IMG/VR virus record: IMGVR_UViG_3300029908_000007
Coordinates: 1 to 64,000 of that record
Origin: a virus
Strand: one strand, 5' to 3'
Length of the DNA stretch: 64,000 bases
A program made the translations under genes and the position numbers. The notes below the pieces were generated by a model. That model was given only the letters and a program-made list of their open reading frames with translations. It searched no databases and was not told the DNA's origin. Of the stretch, positions 22,376 to 31,211 are shown in pieces; position 1 is the first letter of the stretch, and every line of letters starts with the position of its first letter.

Positions 22376-24142
22376 TTAAGGTCTATTATTTGCTTCATTT
22401 GTTAATTGATTGGGATCGGCACAAATTTTTTGATATTCTGCGTCAGCCCGTGCTTCACTTCTTTCGAACTCATTGTCCCTAGGTGAAACCACAATCCCCC
22501 CTAGGGTACCTAACACCCCAGCAATGCTCACAGCGTTCACCAGACTCTCTTCCACGGCTTTGGTGGCATCAAACAACCCCAACTCTATGGCATCTCCATA
22601 CGTCTCATTTTCTACGTCGTAAACCAATTCAGGATTACCGATGAGCTTTGAAATGACTTCGGCGATTTCCTCGACGTTATGGCCAGCATTGTCTAGAAGC
22701 GTTTTGGGTAGACTCAAGAGAGCTTCCATGAGGACTTCTCTGGCGGGATCTCCTTCGGGAAGAGTTTCCGCGAGTTTAATAGCCATGTCAATGGCAATCC
22801 TGGTGCCACCAGGCAAACAGCCATATTTAATAGCTGACCGCATAGCCATAGTTGCGTCTTCGATACGATCGTGTTTTTCTTTGAGATCAGCTCCAGAGCC
22901 AGCAAAAACTGTGAACTTGGCGATACCACAGGTCAGTAGGGCTACTCTTTCTTGAAGCCAAAGCTTTTCAGCCTTGGTTTCAGAATTTGCAATCATTTTA
23001 GTTAAGTCACCAGCTCTAACCTCGACATTCATGGGTTCTGGGTCTCCAACTACCGTGGATCTAAACCGATAACTCTCGAAATATTCCATGCCGCCGCCGA
23101 GATCGTTGATATTAGCTCCAGACAGCTGATCTTTGATGCCGAATACCTTGGCTCCAGTGAAAGCGGCTAGATCGTATAAAAAAGCTTGTTGGGAATTGGT
23201 GAAGCCTCGCATAGGGGTCTTCAAGGGCATAATATTGATAGTGCTAGTGTTGACGAAATTGAACGTCAACGTGGTGAGTACGTTATCCGAAAATCCATGA
23301 GCAACTACGACGGTGTTTTTGAAATCTTCGTCGCCAGCCGCATATCTTTCGCCGACCTCGTTTAGAATAGGGGTGATTTGGATGAGATCGTTGATCATAC
23401 CATCGAATAAGATGAAGCGGGGTTTCTCAAGATAGGCCCTTTGGTTTCCCTGATCATTGATAAAAACATTGTTAAACTTTCCCAGATCTTCGAGTCCGGA
23501 ATAAATGGGCAATCCGTCGATTCTTTCAATTTTATAATCCTCGGGTCCTGATAATTCTTTGATAGTGATATGAGAGCCTTCGCCGAATCCAATGAGTTCG
23601 AAACATTCATAGACTTTATTGGCCATTTCAAGATCGCCGTTGGCACTAATCTTGCCTACCTGTCTGAGAAGGTCTTTGTTGTCTTCGCTGATCGTGATAG
23701 CACGGCTTTGAATATAGGGTACCAGAATGTCGGAGACCGCTTTTTTGATTTTACGAACGGCTTTCTGAGGACTATATTTGGGATTATTTTGGCAAAATTC
23801 GAAAAGATTTTTGATAAGTTGGTGGGCTAGGATAGTGGTGGTTGTGGTGCCGTCGCCCGCGCCTTCGCCGACGCGCTGAGCACTGTCTCTAGAGGTTTCG
23901 ATGATGACGTGATCGATGGAATCGATGGAACCAAGACTGGTGTAAACGCTGACGCCGTCTTTGCTGATGCGATTACTAATACCGGGAAGGTCGCTCTCAA
24001 TTAAAACGGTTTTTCCACCGGGCCCGAGGGTACCCCCAACTATGTCCGCGATTCTACTGGTAATATTGAGGACTTTCCGCTTAATAAGCTCGCGGTCGCT
24101 GATGAACATTTTTGGGGTGGTCTTGGCTTTACGATGGGACAT
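22376..24142 (-). CDS. GroEL-type chaperonin (phage-encoded)
   Basis: 588 residues (GroEL ~548). ATP-binding motifs of group I chaperonins are all visible: TLGPGGKT (38-45), SKDGVSV (60-66), GEGAGDGTTTTT (93-102) with the key Asp, KISANGD, RIEDATMAMRSAIKYG with the catalytic-Asp region, PGGT, and GDAIELGLFDATKAVEESL near the C-terminus. The GGM-repeat tail of bacterial GroEL is absent (ends TNEANNRP). Folds phage or host proteins in the cytoplasm, perhaps the capsid protein encoded nearby. No GroES-like gene is seen in the window, as for phage chaperonins that act without one. AAAGGAG precedes the ATG. Confidence 0.93.
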   Translation of the reverse strand: MSHRKAKTTPKMFISDRELIKRKVLNITSRIADIVGGTLGPGGKTVLIESDLPGISNRISKDGVSVYTSLGSIDSIDHVIIETSRDSAQRVGEGAGDGTTTTTILAHQLIKNLFEFCQNNPKYSPQKAVRKIKKAVSDILVPYIQSRAITISEDNKDLLRQVGKISANGDLEMANKVYECFELIGFGEGSHITIKELSGPEDYKIERIDGLPIYSGLEDLGKFNNVFINDQGNQRAYLEKPRFILFDGMINDLIQITPILNEVGERYAAGDEDFKNTVVVAHGFSDNVLTTLTFNFVNTSTINIMPLKTPMRGFTNSQQAFLYDLAAFTGAKVFGIKDQLSGANINDLGGGMEYFESYRFRSTVVGDPEPMNVEVRAGDLTKMIANSETKAEKLWLQERVALLTCGIAKFTVFAGSGADLKEKHDRIEDATMAMRSAIKYGCLPGGTRIAIDMAIKLAETLPEGDPAREVLMEALLSLPKTLLDNAGHNVEEIAEVISKLIGNPELVYDVENETYGDAIELGLFDATKAVEESLVNAVSIAGVLGTLGGIVVSPRDNEFERSEARADAEYQKICADPNQLTNEANNRP

Positions 24143-24166
24143 AGGGCTCCTTTGATATCTGAGCCT

Positions 24167-24177
24167 GTTATATCATA
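24167..24177 (-). promoter_or_regulatory. Extended -10 promoter of the chaperonin
   Basis: Minus-strand TATG-A-TATAAC about 24 bases before the ATG at 24142. It overlaps the stop codon region of the endonuclease gene upstream. Here the transcript keeps a leader with RBS, unlike the leaderless genes. Confidence 0.6.
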
Positions 24178-25570
24178 AGTCTATGATCCATCGTTTCTTT
24201 CCACAATCCCAGATTCGAACGTAGCCAAGTGATTGAGCCATTTCTTTCTCAGTTTCTCCTATAGCACCCTTTTCAAGAAGATGCTTTTTTTGACAAGATT
24301 GTTTTGAAATTCTCTTATTTCGATATACATAGGAATAGTCAGGTTTTAAATTCTCTTCCATGACGAATCCCGTTTTTTCATAAACCCCTCCAATAGACCA
24401 ACGATTGTCGGACCAGGAAACAAGTTTTTTATAACTATTTTTCTTAGCATAATCTATAAGAGAAGTCAGCAATTTAGAAGAACCTCCGGAAACAGAAATT
24501 CCTCTTTTAAAAACCAATCTATTAAGCGCTAAAATCTCTCCATCTCCTTGACGATGATGATTGTTTCCCGTTACTAAACCGACTAGCTCTTCGTTATAGT
24601 ACAATCCAAAAGCTATTTTGATTGGAGCAGATCCTTGGATATGATGTTCGTCTAAAAAAACTCTAGCTACTTCCTTAGGAACTTCTTGAATTTGAGTCTT
24701 CCTTCCCATAATTTTTGTAGGATTTTTACCAATAGTAGACAGCAAAAAGTTTTTAATTTGATCCTTTCTTTCGGACCATTCGTCGCCAAAGATAGTTATC
24801 AAGCGTATTCCGTCATTTTGAGCCTTAATCATTTTATTAAAGTGGTACATTTCTTCTCTTGGAGTAGGACTTTCTTCGTTATGCCAGTATAGTCCACAAT
24901 ATTCTATGCCTATATTAAGTTCTGGTAAGTGTATGTCTATTTCGCTTCCACCAGCTCTATGTTTAAACTTATATTTTTCTACCTTCAAACCCAGACTTTC
25001 CATCCATTCTTTTATTTCTATTTCAAAACTAGAAGTTCTATTGCATCCAGAACAGTGCATGCACGAATTTTTAATGACGGTATGGATTTTACTAGTTTCT
25101 CTAGTATTTAGACATTTAAGGCATTTAATAATAAAAGATTTTGTTTTGCTTTGAAACCCAGAAACATACTCAAATCCTCTTTCGTTGAGCATTAGTTTTA
25201 TTTGCTCTAGCGCTTCTGGAGATCCAGCCTGTTCCTTATAAGCATTCCTCATATTTTCCATAGCAAGCGGATCTTTAGCTAATTTTGCTTTATAGGCATG
25301 CTTTTGACGTTCTTCTGGAGAAAGGAGGACGTTTTTTTCTTTATTAATTTCTTTTACTTTACTAAGTTTTACACCGCTTAACGCCACTATTTCTTTGTTG
25401 GTTTTACCTTGTTTTTTTAAGGAAACCACGAAATCAATCTGCTCTTCGGTATATTTTATCTTGCTTTTAGCAACGATAGCGGCAGTACACTCTTTCGAAC
25501 AAGAGTTTCCTCTGCCTATCCATTTATATTCAAATTCTTTACTGCAGTTTTTGCAATTCGCAACTTTCAT
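24173..25570 (-). CDS. Free-standing homing-type endonuclease with GNAT-like C-terminal domain
   Basis: 465 residues from the ATG at 25570 (longer in-frame starts at 25582 and TTG 25606 overlap the promoter). Zinc clusters CKNC...CSKEC at the N-terminus, a helix-turn-helix-like centre, CLKC/CMHC, then a Vsr/PD-(D/E)XK-like core GSEIDIHLPELNIGIEYCG followed by YWHNEE. The C-terminal ~200 residues (KIMGRKTQIQEVPK, HHIQGSAP, YKKLVSWSDNRWS) match the same region of the endonuclease at 48876. Inserted between the chaperonin and the capsid genes; typical mobile intergenic nuclease. Confidence 0.75.
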   Translation of the reverse strand: MKVANCKNCSKEFEYKWIGRGNSCSKECTAAIVAKSKIKYTEEQIDFVVSLKKQGKTNKEIVALSGVKLSKVKEINKEKNVLLSPEERQKHAYKAKLAKDPLAMENMRNAYKEQAGSPEALEQIKLMLNERGFEYVSGFQSKTKSFIIKCLKCLNTRETSKIHTVIKNSCMHCSGCNRTSSFEIEIKEWMESLGLKVEKYKFKHRAGGSEIDIHLPELNIGIEYCGLYWHNEESPTPREEMYHFNKMIKAQNDGIRLITIFGDEWSERKDQIKNFLLSTIGKNPTKIMGRKTQIQEVPKEVARVFLDEHHIQGSAPIKIAFGLYYNEELVGLVTGNNHHRQGDGEILALNRLVFKRGISVSGGSSKLLTSLIDYAKKNSYKKLVSWSDNRWSIGGVYEKTGFVMEENLKPDYSYVYRNKRISKQSCQKKHLLEKGAIGETEKEMAQSLGYVRIWDCGKKRWIIDL

Positions 25571-25577
25571 ATCTAAT

Positions 25578-25606
25578 AGCATATAATAAAGATTGCGGCT
25601 TGTCAA
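25578..25606 (-). promoter_or_regulatory. Promoter of endonuclease gene (with AATCTTTA in the spacer)
   Basis: TTGACA (25606-25601), 17-base spacer, TATGCT (25583-25578), then 7 bases to the ATG at 25570, giving a leaderless transcript. The spacer contains AATCTTTA (25594-25587), itself 4 bases before the alternative ATG at 25582, so two promoter types may overlap. Confidence 0.5.
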
Positions 25607-25610
25607 CCAC

Positions 25611-25648
25611 GAAATAAAAAAGGCTCCCTATTTTTTAATAGGGAGCCT
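25611..25648 (-). terminator. Strong intrinsic terminator after the capsid gene
   Basis: Perfect 12-bp stem AGGCTCCCTATT/AATAGGGAGCCT (25621-25632 with 25637-25648) and a 4-base loop. On the minus strand it is followed by TTTTTTATTTC, so it ends the capsid operon transcript and separates it from the endonuclease promoter at 25606. Confidence 0.9.
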
Positions 25649-25675
25649 TAAATAATTGATTTTAAACGATTTCTA

Positions 25676-27061
25676 TTAGCTGAGCTGGCCAGTAATATTG
25701 TCGATTAACACGTTTTTTCTTGGCTGGTAAGCTGCCAATGACAGAAACCTAAAATGCGCCTCGGGGAGGCTGAGGTCGCTCACAGCAAGTTTAAGTTTGC
25801 TATAAGGAGCAAGCTGAGCGATACCGAGTGTATTGCCCTGGATCAGGAATCCCGTCACAGAACCTGGCTGTTTGTTGCCCAAGTCGGTGAATACAGGGTT
25901 GCCCGAACTCTGCTTGATCTTACCAATGAACTTGGCTTGTGCAGCGGTTCCGCCAACACCTGAGCGATATACGTTGTAGTATGAAGCTCCGGATACAGCG
26001 GTAATCGTCACAGTCACTTTGTCCCCAGCAGCGGTAACCGTTGCCGTTTGTGGAGCGCCTGGAAGAGATTCGCCCAAGATCGACACGCCCGTCGCGTAGT
26101 ACACATAGGTACCGGCTTGGAGCAATGACCCAGCAGCACCGGCATCAGCAACAGTAATTGCTGGAGCCGAAGGCGTGCCTTGGCGTGAACGAGCAGGCTG
26201 CGTTTTTCCAGAGAGGAAGCGTGAAGCTTCGAGGGAAACAACAGCGCTAGAAGTCCACTGCGTGCGAAGGTGAGCGCCAGTAGCTTCCTGGGCAGACCCA
26301 GCGAGCATAATGCGTTCTTTGGCATGCGCGATTTTGTTATAAGCACTCAGAGAGATCGGATCAAGGATTAAGCGATCAGCAGCGCCCATGTTCATGGCCG
26401 AGCGAACCGAAGAATCTTCGATGATTGACTGAGTCAGTGTTCCGCCCGAAGACAGTACAACCGTTTGGTTGGATCCGAATTCAGCGAACATCAAGTCTTG
26501 CGTGTTAGCTTGCCCATCAGACTGGCGAACCTGTTGGTCGACACCGATCATATTAGGAAGCTGAGCAACAACCGTTGGATTGCCGTCGAAAACACCGGCG
26601 TTCGAGAAATCAGCTTGTCCACGGAACAAGTCGAATTCGATATCGCCAGCGAGTTTCATCGCAGCATCGGCAGAAGAGCGGTCTTCAGCCTTAACGCCGT
26701 CGAAGGCGCCAATCATGTTTGCAGCAACGGTCACACGACGGATCGTGCTGTAGTATGCCATAGGCACAACAGCGCGAATGAAGTTCGACACGTCTTCTTC
26801 GCCGACGCCGCCTTCAAATTGAGCGGATCCACCGAAGATACCGTAGTCTAGCTGACGGTTGAATTGATGAAGTTGCGATTTAACTTCCTTGGAAGGAAGG
26901 ATTTTCTGCAATTTGATGTGGGAATCGTCGAACGTGACGTTTTGCATCACAGGCGACAAATCTTCCATCATAAGGGCGGCGCCCTGTTCCAGGTTCTGTG
27001 GGGAGGCCATGTAACTGCCCGCTTCGAGAGCCTTCATTAGTGACTGAAGTTGTTCGATCAT
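25676..27061 (-). CDS. Major capsid protein
   Basis: 461 residues. The N-terminal 150 residues (long helix GAALMMEDLSPVMQNVTF, then HQFNRQLDYGIFGGSAQFEGG) and the central segment DGNPTVVAQLPN...DLMFAEFG...DRLILDPISLSAYNKI fit the HK97-fold capsid proteins of large myophages. Around residues 300-385 a beta-rich insert (TYVYYATGVSILGESLPG, YYNVYRSGVGG) looks like a fibronectin III/Ig-like domain, common as a capsid surface decoration. Follows a scaffold-like gene and ends at a strong terminator, as expected for a highly expressed capsid gene. Not proven by homology. Confidence 0.75.
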   Translation of the reverse strand: MIEQLQSLMKALEAGSYMASPQNLEQGAALMMEDLSPVMQNVTFDDSHIKLQKILPSKEVKSQLHQFNRQLDYGIFGGSAQFEGGVGEEDVSNFIRAVVPMAYYSTIRRVTVAANMIGAFDGVKAEDRSSADAAMKLAGDIEFDLFRGQADFSNAGVFDGNPTVVAQLPNMIGVDQQVRQSDGQANTQDLMFAEFGSNQTVVLSSGGTLTQSIIEDSSVRSAMNMGAADRLILDPISLSAYNKIAHAKERIMLAGSAQEATGAHLRTQWTSSAVVSLEASRFLSGKTQPARSRQGTPSAPAITVADAGAAGSLLQAGTYVYYATGVSILGESLPGAPQTATVTAAGDKVTVTITAVSGASYYNVYRSGVGGTAAQAKFIGKIKQSSGNPVFTDLGNKQPGSVTGFLIQGNTLGIAQLAPYSKLKLAVSDLSLPEAHFRFLSLAAYQPRKNVLIDNITGQLS

Positions 27062-27090
27062 ATTTTCATTCTCCTTTAATTAAAGACACC

Positions 27091-27930
27091 TTATTTGAGC
27101 AGGTGGCTAATACTGTTAATGTTTACCTGCCCATTGAGGTAAAACGAATTGATTGCGTCTCTATCGGACTTCTCAAGCTTGGACGGATCCTTCGCCATAA
27201 GAATTTTGTGAATCTCGCTCTTAGTAGGAGTCTTCACTTCAACTGGCGTTTCGCTTTTGGCGATAACGTCAAGGGAAGTAATTGCCTTACCTTGAGGAAC
27301 GGTTTTCTTAGCAAGAGCCGTCAAGAATTCCTTAATCGCTGCCTTTTCAGCTTTTTCAGCTGCAAGTTCGTTTTTAAGAAGTTCGACTTCTGTGTTTTCT
27401 GATTTTTCCATCTGCTCTCCATCTGCTTTGCTGGCGGGCGATTTAGCGCCTGGGGTCTTAGAAGGAGCATCGGCAGACATTTCTCCGCCGCTTTTGTGTC
27501 CTTCAGTACCTAGGTCTTTTGCCTTTTCGTGTTTTTCCATCTCGGCTGGTTTGGCTTCAGTTTTACCCATACACTTTTGAAGACAGCTATGATGAGCGCT
27601 TTGCTCTGCCGGAGACATTGAGCGATACATTTTGTCCATGTGCGCCATGTCTTCTTCGTCATAGTCATGACCCTGTTCATGGCCTTCTTTGGCTTCATGT
27701 TCGGGTTTTTCTTCGTGATGCTCTTCTTTGCCTTCTTCCTTAGCTTCTGGCTTCTCGCCTTCAGCAGGAGCGGCTTCTTTGTGTTCGGGCTTCTCTTCAT
27801 GCTTGTCTTCAGCTGGCTTTTCGCCATCTTCGGACTTCGCAAGAGTTGACTTTTTATTAGCCAATTCAGCAGTAAATGCTAGTTCCACATCGGCTACGAG
27901 TTTTGCAACGGCTTCTGGTGTGTACTTCAT
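27091..27930 (-). CDS. Scaffold-like/capsid assembly protein
   Basis: 279 residues from the ATG at 27930, which has AAAGGAG (the ATG at 27945 has no RBS). Very charged Glu/Lys/His-rich N-terminal half (repeats of E-E-K-P-E-H), a short MDKMYRSMSPAEQSAHHSCL section, and a helical C-terminal half with AAEKAEKAAIKEFL coil. Composition and position directly before the capsid gene suit an internal scaffold or head-core protein. Confidence 0.6.
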   Translation of the reverse strand: MKYTPEAVAKLVADVELAFTAELANKKSTLAKSEDGEKPAEDKHEEKPEHKEAAPAEGEKPEAKEEGKEEHHEEKPEHEAKEGHEQGHDYDEEDMAHMDKMYRSMSPAEQSAHHSCLQKCMGKTEAKPAEMEKHEKAKDLGTEGHKSGGEMSADAPSKTPGAKSPASKADGEQMEKSENTEVELLKNELAAEKAEKAAIKEFLTALAKKTVPQGKAITSLDVIAKSETPVEVKTPTKSEIHKILMAKDPSKLEKSDRDAINSFYLNGQVNINSISHLLK

Positions 27931-27971
27931 ATTTACTCCTTTCATTATTATATTGGTTAAAAAGTCTATAA

Positions 27972-28442
27972 TTATACGCCCTTAGTAGGCCAGTACAATT
28001 GGTCAAGGCTAGCCGTAGGAGCAGCAAGCGAAGCCAAAGCAGCAGCAGGAGTAACGGCAGTTCCGTTAGCAATTGGAGCTAGGTTGTATGCGATACCGAA
28101 TGGGAAAAGTTCCCATTTGATCGTGTCGAGATCGGCAGCGGCGGGAATTGGATATCCGCCAGAAGTCAGCTCATAAGAGAGTGAAGACGTCGAAGGCGTA
28201 TAAGCAAGTTCTGCGTTTCCGAAAATGTCGTTGCTAACCATTGGAATTTGTTGCAAATATACAAGAGCAACAGGGCTACCTTCCGTAACGGTTCCGTTAT
28301 GGGACAAAGTAAGAATCTGTCCACCTTGCGAATCCGAAGCATAGGTGACAGTGTTAAGTCCAGAGTTGTTTTGTAAACGAATTGCAAGTCTGTTGCCAAG
28401 ATCGCGGGCGACGGCTTGAATTTTTTGTGGTGATAGGATCAT
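27972..28442 (-). CDS. Capsid-associated structural protein
   Basis: 156 residues, Ala/Ser/Thr/Pro-rich with low charge. N-terminus IQAVARDLGNRLAIRLQNNS is helical, the rest beta-rich. First gene of the capsid operon (AAAGGAG before ATG). May be a decoration or head-completion protein. No family recognised. Confidence 0.5.
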   Translation of the reverse strand: MILSPQKIQAVARDLGNRLAIRLQNNSGLNTVTYASDSQGGQILTLSHNGTVTEGSPVALVYLQQIPMVSNDIFGNAELAYTPSTSSLSYELTSGGYPIPAAADLDTIKWELFPFGIAYNLAPIANGTAVTPAAALASLAAPTASLDQLYWPTKGV

Positions 28443-28562
28443 AATAAATCTCCTTTAAAAAAGTTAGCCCACATGGGGGCATAAATACGCGTATCTACAG
28501 TTAAACATTGTTCTTAATATAGAAAACACTGCAATTTCAATAAGTTAATTAAAATAAAAAGC

Positions 28563-28590
28563 TTGACTTCTTTAATAGTTATGATATAAC
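28563..28590 (+). promoter_or_regulatory. Sigma-70-type promoter with extended -10
   Basis: TTGACT (28563-28568), 16-base spacer ending ATGA, TATAAC (28585-28590). Drives the HNH gene at 28643. Confidence 0.65.
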
Positions 28591-28601
28591 TTACATAGAA
28601 C

Positions 28602-28624
28602 GGTAATCTTTAATTAGGATTACC
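28602..28624 (+). promoter_or_regulatory. AATCTTTA box inside an inverted repeat
   Basis: AATCTTTA (28605-28612) overlaps the perfect inverted repeat GGTAATC/GATTACC (28602-28608 with 28618-28624). In the transcript from the promoter at 28563 it would form a 7-bp hairpin just ahead of the RBS (TAGGAG). Confidence 0.5.
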
Positions 28625-28642
28625 AGAAAATAGGAGCTATGT

Positions 28643-29269
28643 ATGAGAGGCCACAATTTATTAGGCAAAACGTTTGGAAAGCTAACAGCAGTAGAAAGAA
28701 TTGTGCGCGAAAATCCCGAAAAGGGGGAGCAAAGAAGTCGATGGCTTTTTAATTGTGAATGCGGGAGTACTAGAATATCCAAAGCAAGTGCTGTGGTTAA
28801 GGGCTTTATTAAAAGTTGTAAAGAATGTACCGCTAAAGAATACAAAAGTGCTCAAGGAGCACGCGGAAGAAATAAGAAATTTGAACCAAAAGAAGCTTCA
28901 TTCAGAGCAAAGGCTTCTAACGTCAAAGCTCACGCTAAAATTAGAAACATCCCATGGGCTTTGACTTTAGAGCAAACTTCCGAAATATTAAAAATGGATT
29001 GTCATTATTGTGGATGTGGGCCCTCCAATCCTTACAATACTTTTAAAAATAGGAGTTGGAAACAGTCTCTTAAATATCCCAAAGAAAATGTTTTGGAGAA
29101 AGGTGAAATATTGTATAACGGTGTTGATAGGTTAGATAGTGATATTGGTTACACACCCGAAAATTCGGTCCCATGTTGTACTTTTTGCAATGTCGCTAAA
29201 AATGATAGACCTGTAGAAGAATTTCTAATTTGGCTGGATAAATTAGTTAAATTTAGGAGCAAAATATGA
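28643..29269 (+). CDS. HNH-type endonuclease
   Basis: 208 residues. N-terminal zinc-ribbon-like part with FNCECGS and CKECT, then basic helices, CHYCGCGPSNP, and the HNH-like end NGVDRLDSDIGYTPENSVPC followed by CTFCNVAKND, typical of phage HNH homing enzymes. Own promoter; the start overlaps nothing upstream and its stop overlaps the phosphoesterase start (ATGA). Confidence 0.8.
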   Translation: MRGHNLLGKTFGKLTAVERIVRENPEKGEQRSRWLFNCECGSTRISKASAVVKGFIKSCKECTAKEYKSAQGARGRNKKFEPKEASFRAKASNVKAHAKIRNIPWALTLEQTSEILKMDCHYCGCGPSNPYNTFKNRSWKQSLKYPKENVLEKGEILYNGVDRLDSDIGYTPENSVPCCTFCNVAKNDRPVEEFLIWLDKLVKFRSKI

Positions 29270-29928
29270 AACTGACTCTTATTTCCGACACCCACTGCCG
29301 CTTAAGAAAAATTATCGTACCCGAAAGCGATCTTCTTTTGCATGCCGGAGATCTCACCTTCCAGGGCAACGTTCAAGAGATCTCCCAAGAACTTCGAGAA
29401 CTTGGCCGTATCGCCAAGAATTTTAAACACGGCTGTATCCTAACTCCAGGTAATCATGACCGACTTTTTGAAAACAACTGGGCTCTTGCAAAACAAATGT
29501 GCGAGGATGAGGGCATAAAAGTTCTTCATCAAGAAGGAATTGAGGTAGAAGGCCTGAAAATATGGGCATCGGCTAACTCTCCGGCGTTCTGTAATTGGGC
29601 TTTTAATGTCGATCGTCTAGAGATAGCCAAGTATTGGGCGGAAATTCCCGACGACACCCACGTCCTTATAACACACGGACCCCCAATGGGTATTCTAGAT
29701 GGAGTCGAACGTTTTAATGGGAAATTATGCGAATTCGAAATCGAACATGTCGGTTGTTATGCCCTAAAAGAAAGGATTTCGGAGTTAAAACAACTTAAGC
29801 TCCACGTCTTTGGCCATATTCACGGAGGATATGGAAAACTCCAAGTAGGCGATATTACTTATGTAAACGCATCAAATTGCACAGAACAATATAGACCAAC
29901 CAATCCTCCAATCATAGTAGAGTTATAA
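29266..29928 (+). CDS. Calcineurin-like metallophosphoesterase
   Basis: 220 residues with the full metal-binding set: SDTHC (Asp8, His10), HAGD (Asp29), PGNHDR (Asn63, His64), THGPP, and GHIHGG. Acts on phosphomonoesters or cyclic nucleotides; many phages carry such enzymes, but the substrate cannot be read from the sequence. ATGA-coupled to the HNH gene. Confidence 0.85.
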   Translation: MKLTLISDTHCRLRKIIVPESDLLLHAGDLTFQGNVQEISQELRELGRIAKNFKHGCILTPGNHDRLFENNWALAKQMCEDEGIKVLHQEGIEVEGLKIWASANSPAFCNWAFNVDRLEIAKYWAEIPDDTHVLITHGPPMGILDGVERFNGKLCEFEIEHVGCYALKERISELKQLKLHVFGHIHGGYGKLQVGDITYVNASNCTEQYRPTNPPIIVEL

Positions 29929-29935
29929 GCGAATT

Positions 29936-29943
29936 AATCTTTA
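29936..29943 (+). promoter_or_regulatory. AATCTTTA promoter-like box
   Basis: Located 53 bases before the ATG at 29997 (context AATT-AATCTTTA-CATTGAATATT). The leader contains CCAACCAACGTTGG, a possible small hairpin, and an AAAGGAG RBS. Confidence 0.6.
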
Positions 29944-29996
29944 CATTGAATATTCCCCAACCAACGTTGGGTTCAACTTTAAAGGAGATTTTTAAA

Positions 29997-30473
29997 ATGG
30001 CAACTCAACAGACGCCTTCACTTTCGCAAAATACCAAAACCAGGATCGTAGAAGCTGTTACCGCTGTACAACAGGGTAATGAAATCATCGGATCTCTCGG
30101 CCTTATGGGCGGAGCTAGAATTAATGCCAGTGCTGACACCGTAGCTTATTCTACTGGAGACGTATCGATCGCATTGGATTCCGGTGGCGCCCCATGTACC
30201 TACAGAATCACCTTCCCAGCTACCAATTCACAGATTACCGGCATCAATTGGTTCGAAGTAAAAGGATTCACTCCTCGTGCGCCAAGTGCAGTCGAAACCC
30301 TTGATACGCTGGTTTGTGGATATAACTATGATACCACGCTTAATCAATGGTACATTACGGTTCAAATCGTAACCTATGGAACCGGAGCCGCAGTGTCGAC
30401 CGTAACCTCAGCGGGTTATGTTATCGGTGTACGCGCCGCTGTTTCTTTGAACGCTAACGCAAATCGCCCGTAA
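29997..30473 (+). CDS. Putative structural protein
   Basis: 158 residues from ATG 29997 (AAAGGAG upstream; the in-frame start at 29946 lacks an RBS). Beta-rich, Thr/Ala/Gly-rich, low charge, resembling a virion decoration protein. Single-gene unit between an AATCTTTA box and a strong terminator, which suggests high late expression. Confidence 0.6.
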   Translation: MATQQTPSLSQNTKTRIVEAVTAVQQGNEIIGSLGLMGGARINASADTVAYSTGDVSIALDSGGAPCTYRITFPATNSQITGINWFEVKGFTPRAPSAVETLDTLVCGYNYDTTLNQWYITVQIVTYGTGAAVSTVTSAGYVIGVRAAVSLNANANRP

Positions 30474-30498
30474 TTAGTTCTACAAGCTAAAATTTGAG

Positions 30499-30535
30499 GG
30501 GTGTCCGATTTATTTCGGGCACCCTTTTTATTTTT
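30499..30535. terminator. Intrinsic terminator between convergent genes
   Basis: GGGTGTCCG/CGGGCACCC stem (30499-30507 with 30516-30524, one G-U pair) followed by TTTTTATTTTT. Ends the plus-strand gene at 30473; on the minus strand it has only A-rich flank inside the end of the kinase gene, so it works mainly for the plus strand. Confidence 0.85.
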
Positions 30536-31211
30536 CGTAAGTCGCAGGAATAGAATCTAGCAAAGCGTAAAAATCTTCTATAGTTCCTTTATTGGGAATG
30601 GACAAGTCATGCGGGAAATCTACGAGATCGAGTTCTGAAGGATCCGAAGAAGGCGAGCTGTCGAATCTATTGATCCTGGCCGTCGTTAGTTTGGATCCAA
30701 ACGCCTCTCTTAGCTGATTTACCTCGCTTTTGTAGCGCATATCAGTAATGACGACATTCTTGGTTTGCAGACCCGCTTTTACCAAAGCCTGCTTTACCCA
30801 ATGCGCGGAATCCACACTGCGCATCGTAGATCCATGCAAGATGGCAAGGGCGCGGGGTGTCCAAAAAAGGTCTTCGTAGATCGGCTTTCCATTGGCGTCT
30901 TGAACCAAACCTTGATTTACGGTGGTAAAGAAAACCTGTGAGGTCTTTCCTTCTTTGGTTCGGAATTCCTTAACCAGGAAATTAGCGATCATCTTGGAGT
31001 AAGCGTCTTGGGGTTTGACTGGATAGTTTAAGAGAGGCGCTTCTTTGAAATTGGGATCATCTAAACTGTCTCTGGGAATGCCAAACATCTCCGCCGCGAT
31101 ATCTTTCAGGGGATCGGCGAATGCGACACGGACGAAATCGTGGTTTTTGACCAGGTAATCTGCGGCCAAATCTTTTCCGCTTCCCTTGAAAGCGCTGAGA
31201 GCTAAAATCAT
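30528..31211 (-). CDS. Deoxynucleoside monophosphate kinase (T4 gp1-like)
   Basis: 227 residues. P-loop SAFKGSGKD (6-14), then ADPLKDIAAEMFGIPRDSL, the VVITDMRYKSEVNQLR region and a late INRF strand, the layout of T4 gene 1 dNMP kinases. Converts dNMPs, including modified ones, to dNDPs for phage DNA synthesis. ATGA overlap with the small gene upstream. Confidence 0.85.
   Translation of the reverse strand: MILALSAFKGSGKDLAADYLVKNHDFVRVAFADPLKDIAAEMFGIPRDSLDDPNFKEAPLLNYPVKPQDAYSKMIANFLVKEFRTKEGKTSQVFFTTVNQGLVQDANGKPIYEDLFWTPRALAILHGSTMRSVDSAHWVKQALVKAGLQTKNVVITDMRYKSEVNQLREAFGSKLTTARINRFDSSPSSDPSELDLVDFPHDLSIPNKGTIEDFYALLDSIPATYEK

Larger units (their letters stand above)
28443..28642. other. 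Divergent intergenic region between capsid operon and endonuclease
   Basis: 200 bp without a gene. On the plus side it holds the TTGACT/TATAAC promoter and an AATCTTTA box. On the minus side TATATT (28521-28516) with a poor TTATTG upstream could serve the capsid operon, and an ATACGCGTAT palindrome lies nearer the gene. Confidence 0.4.
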
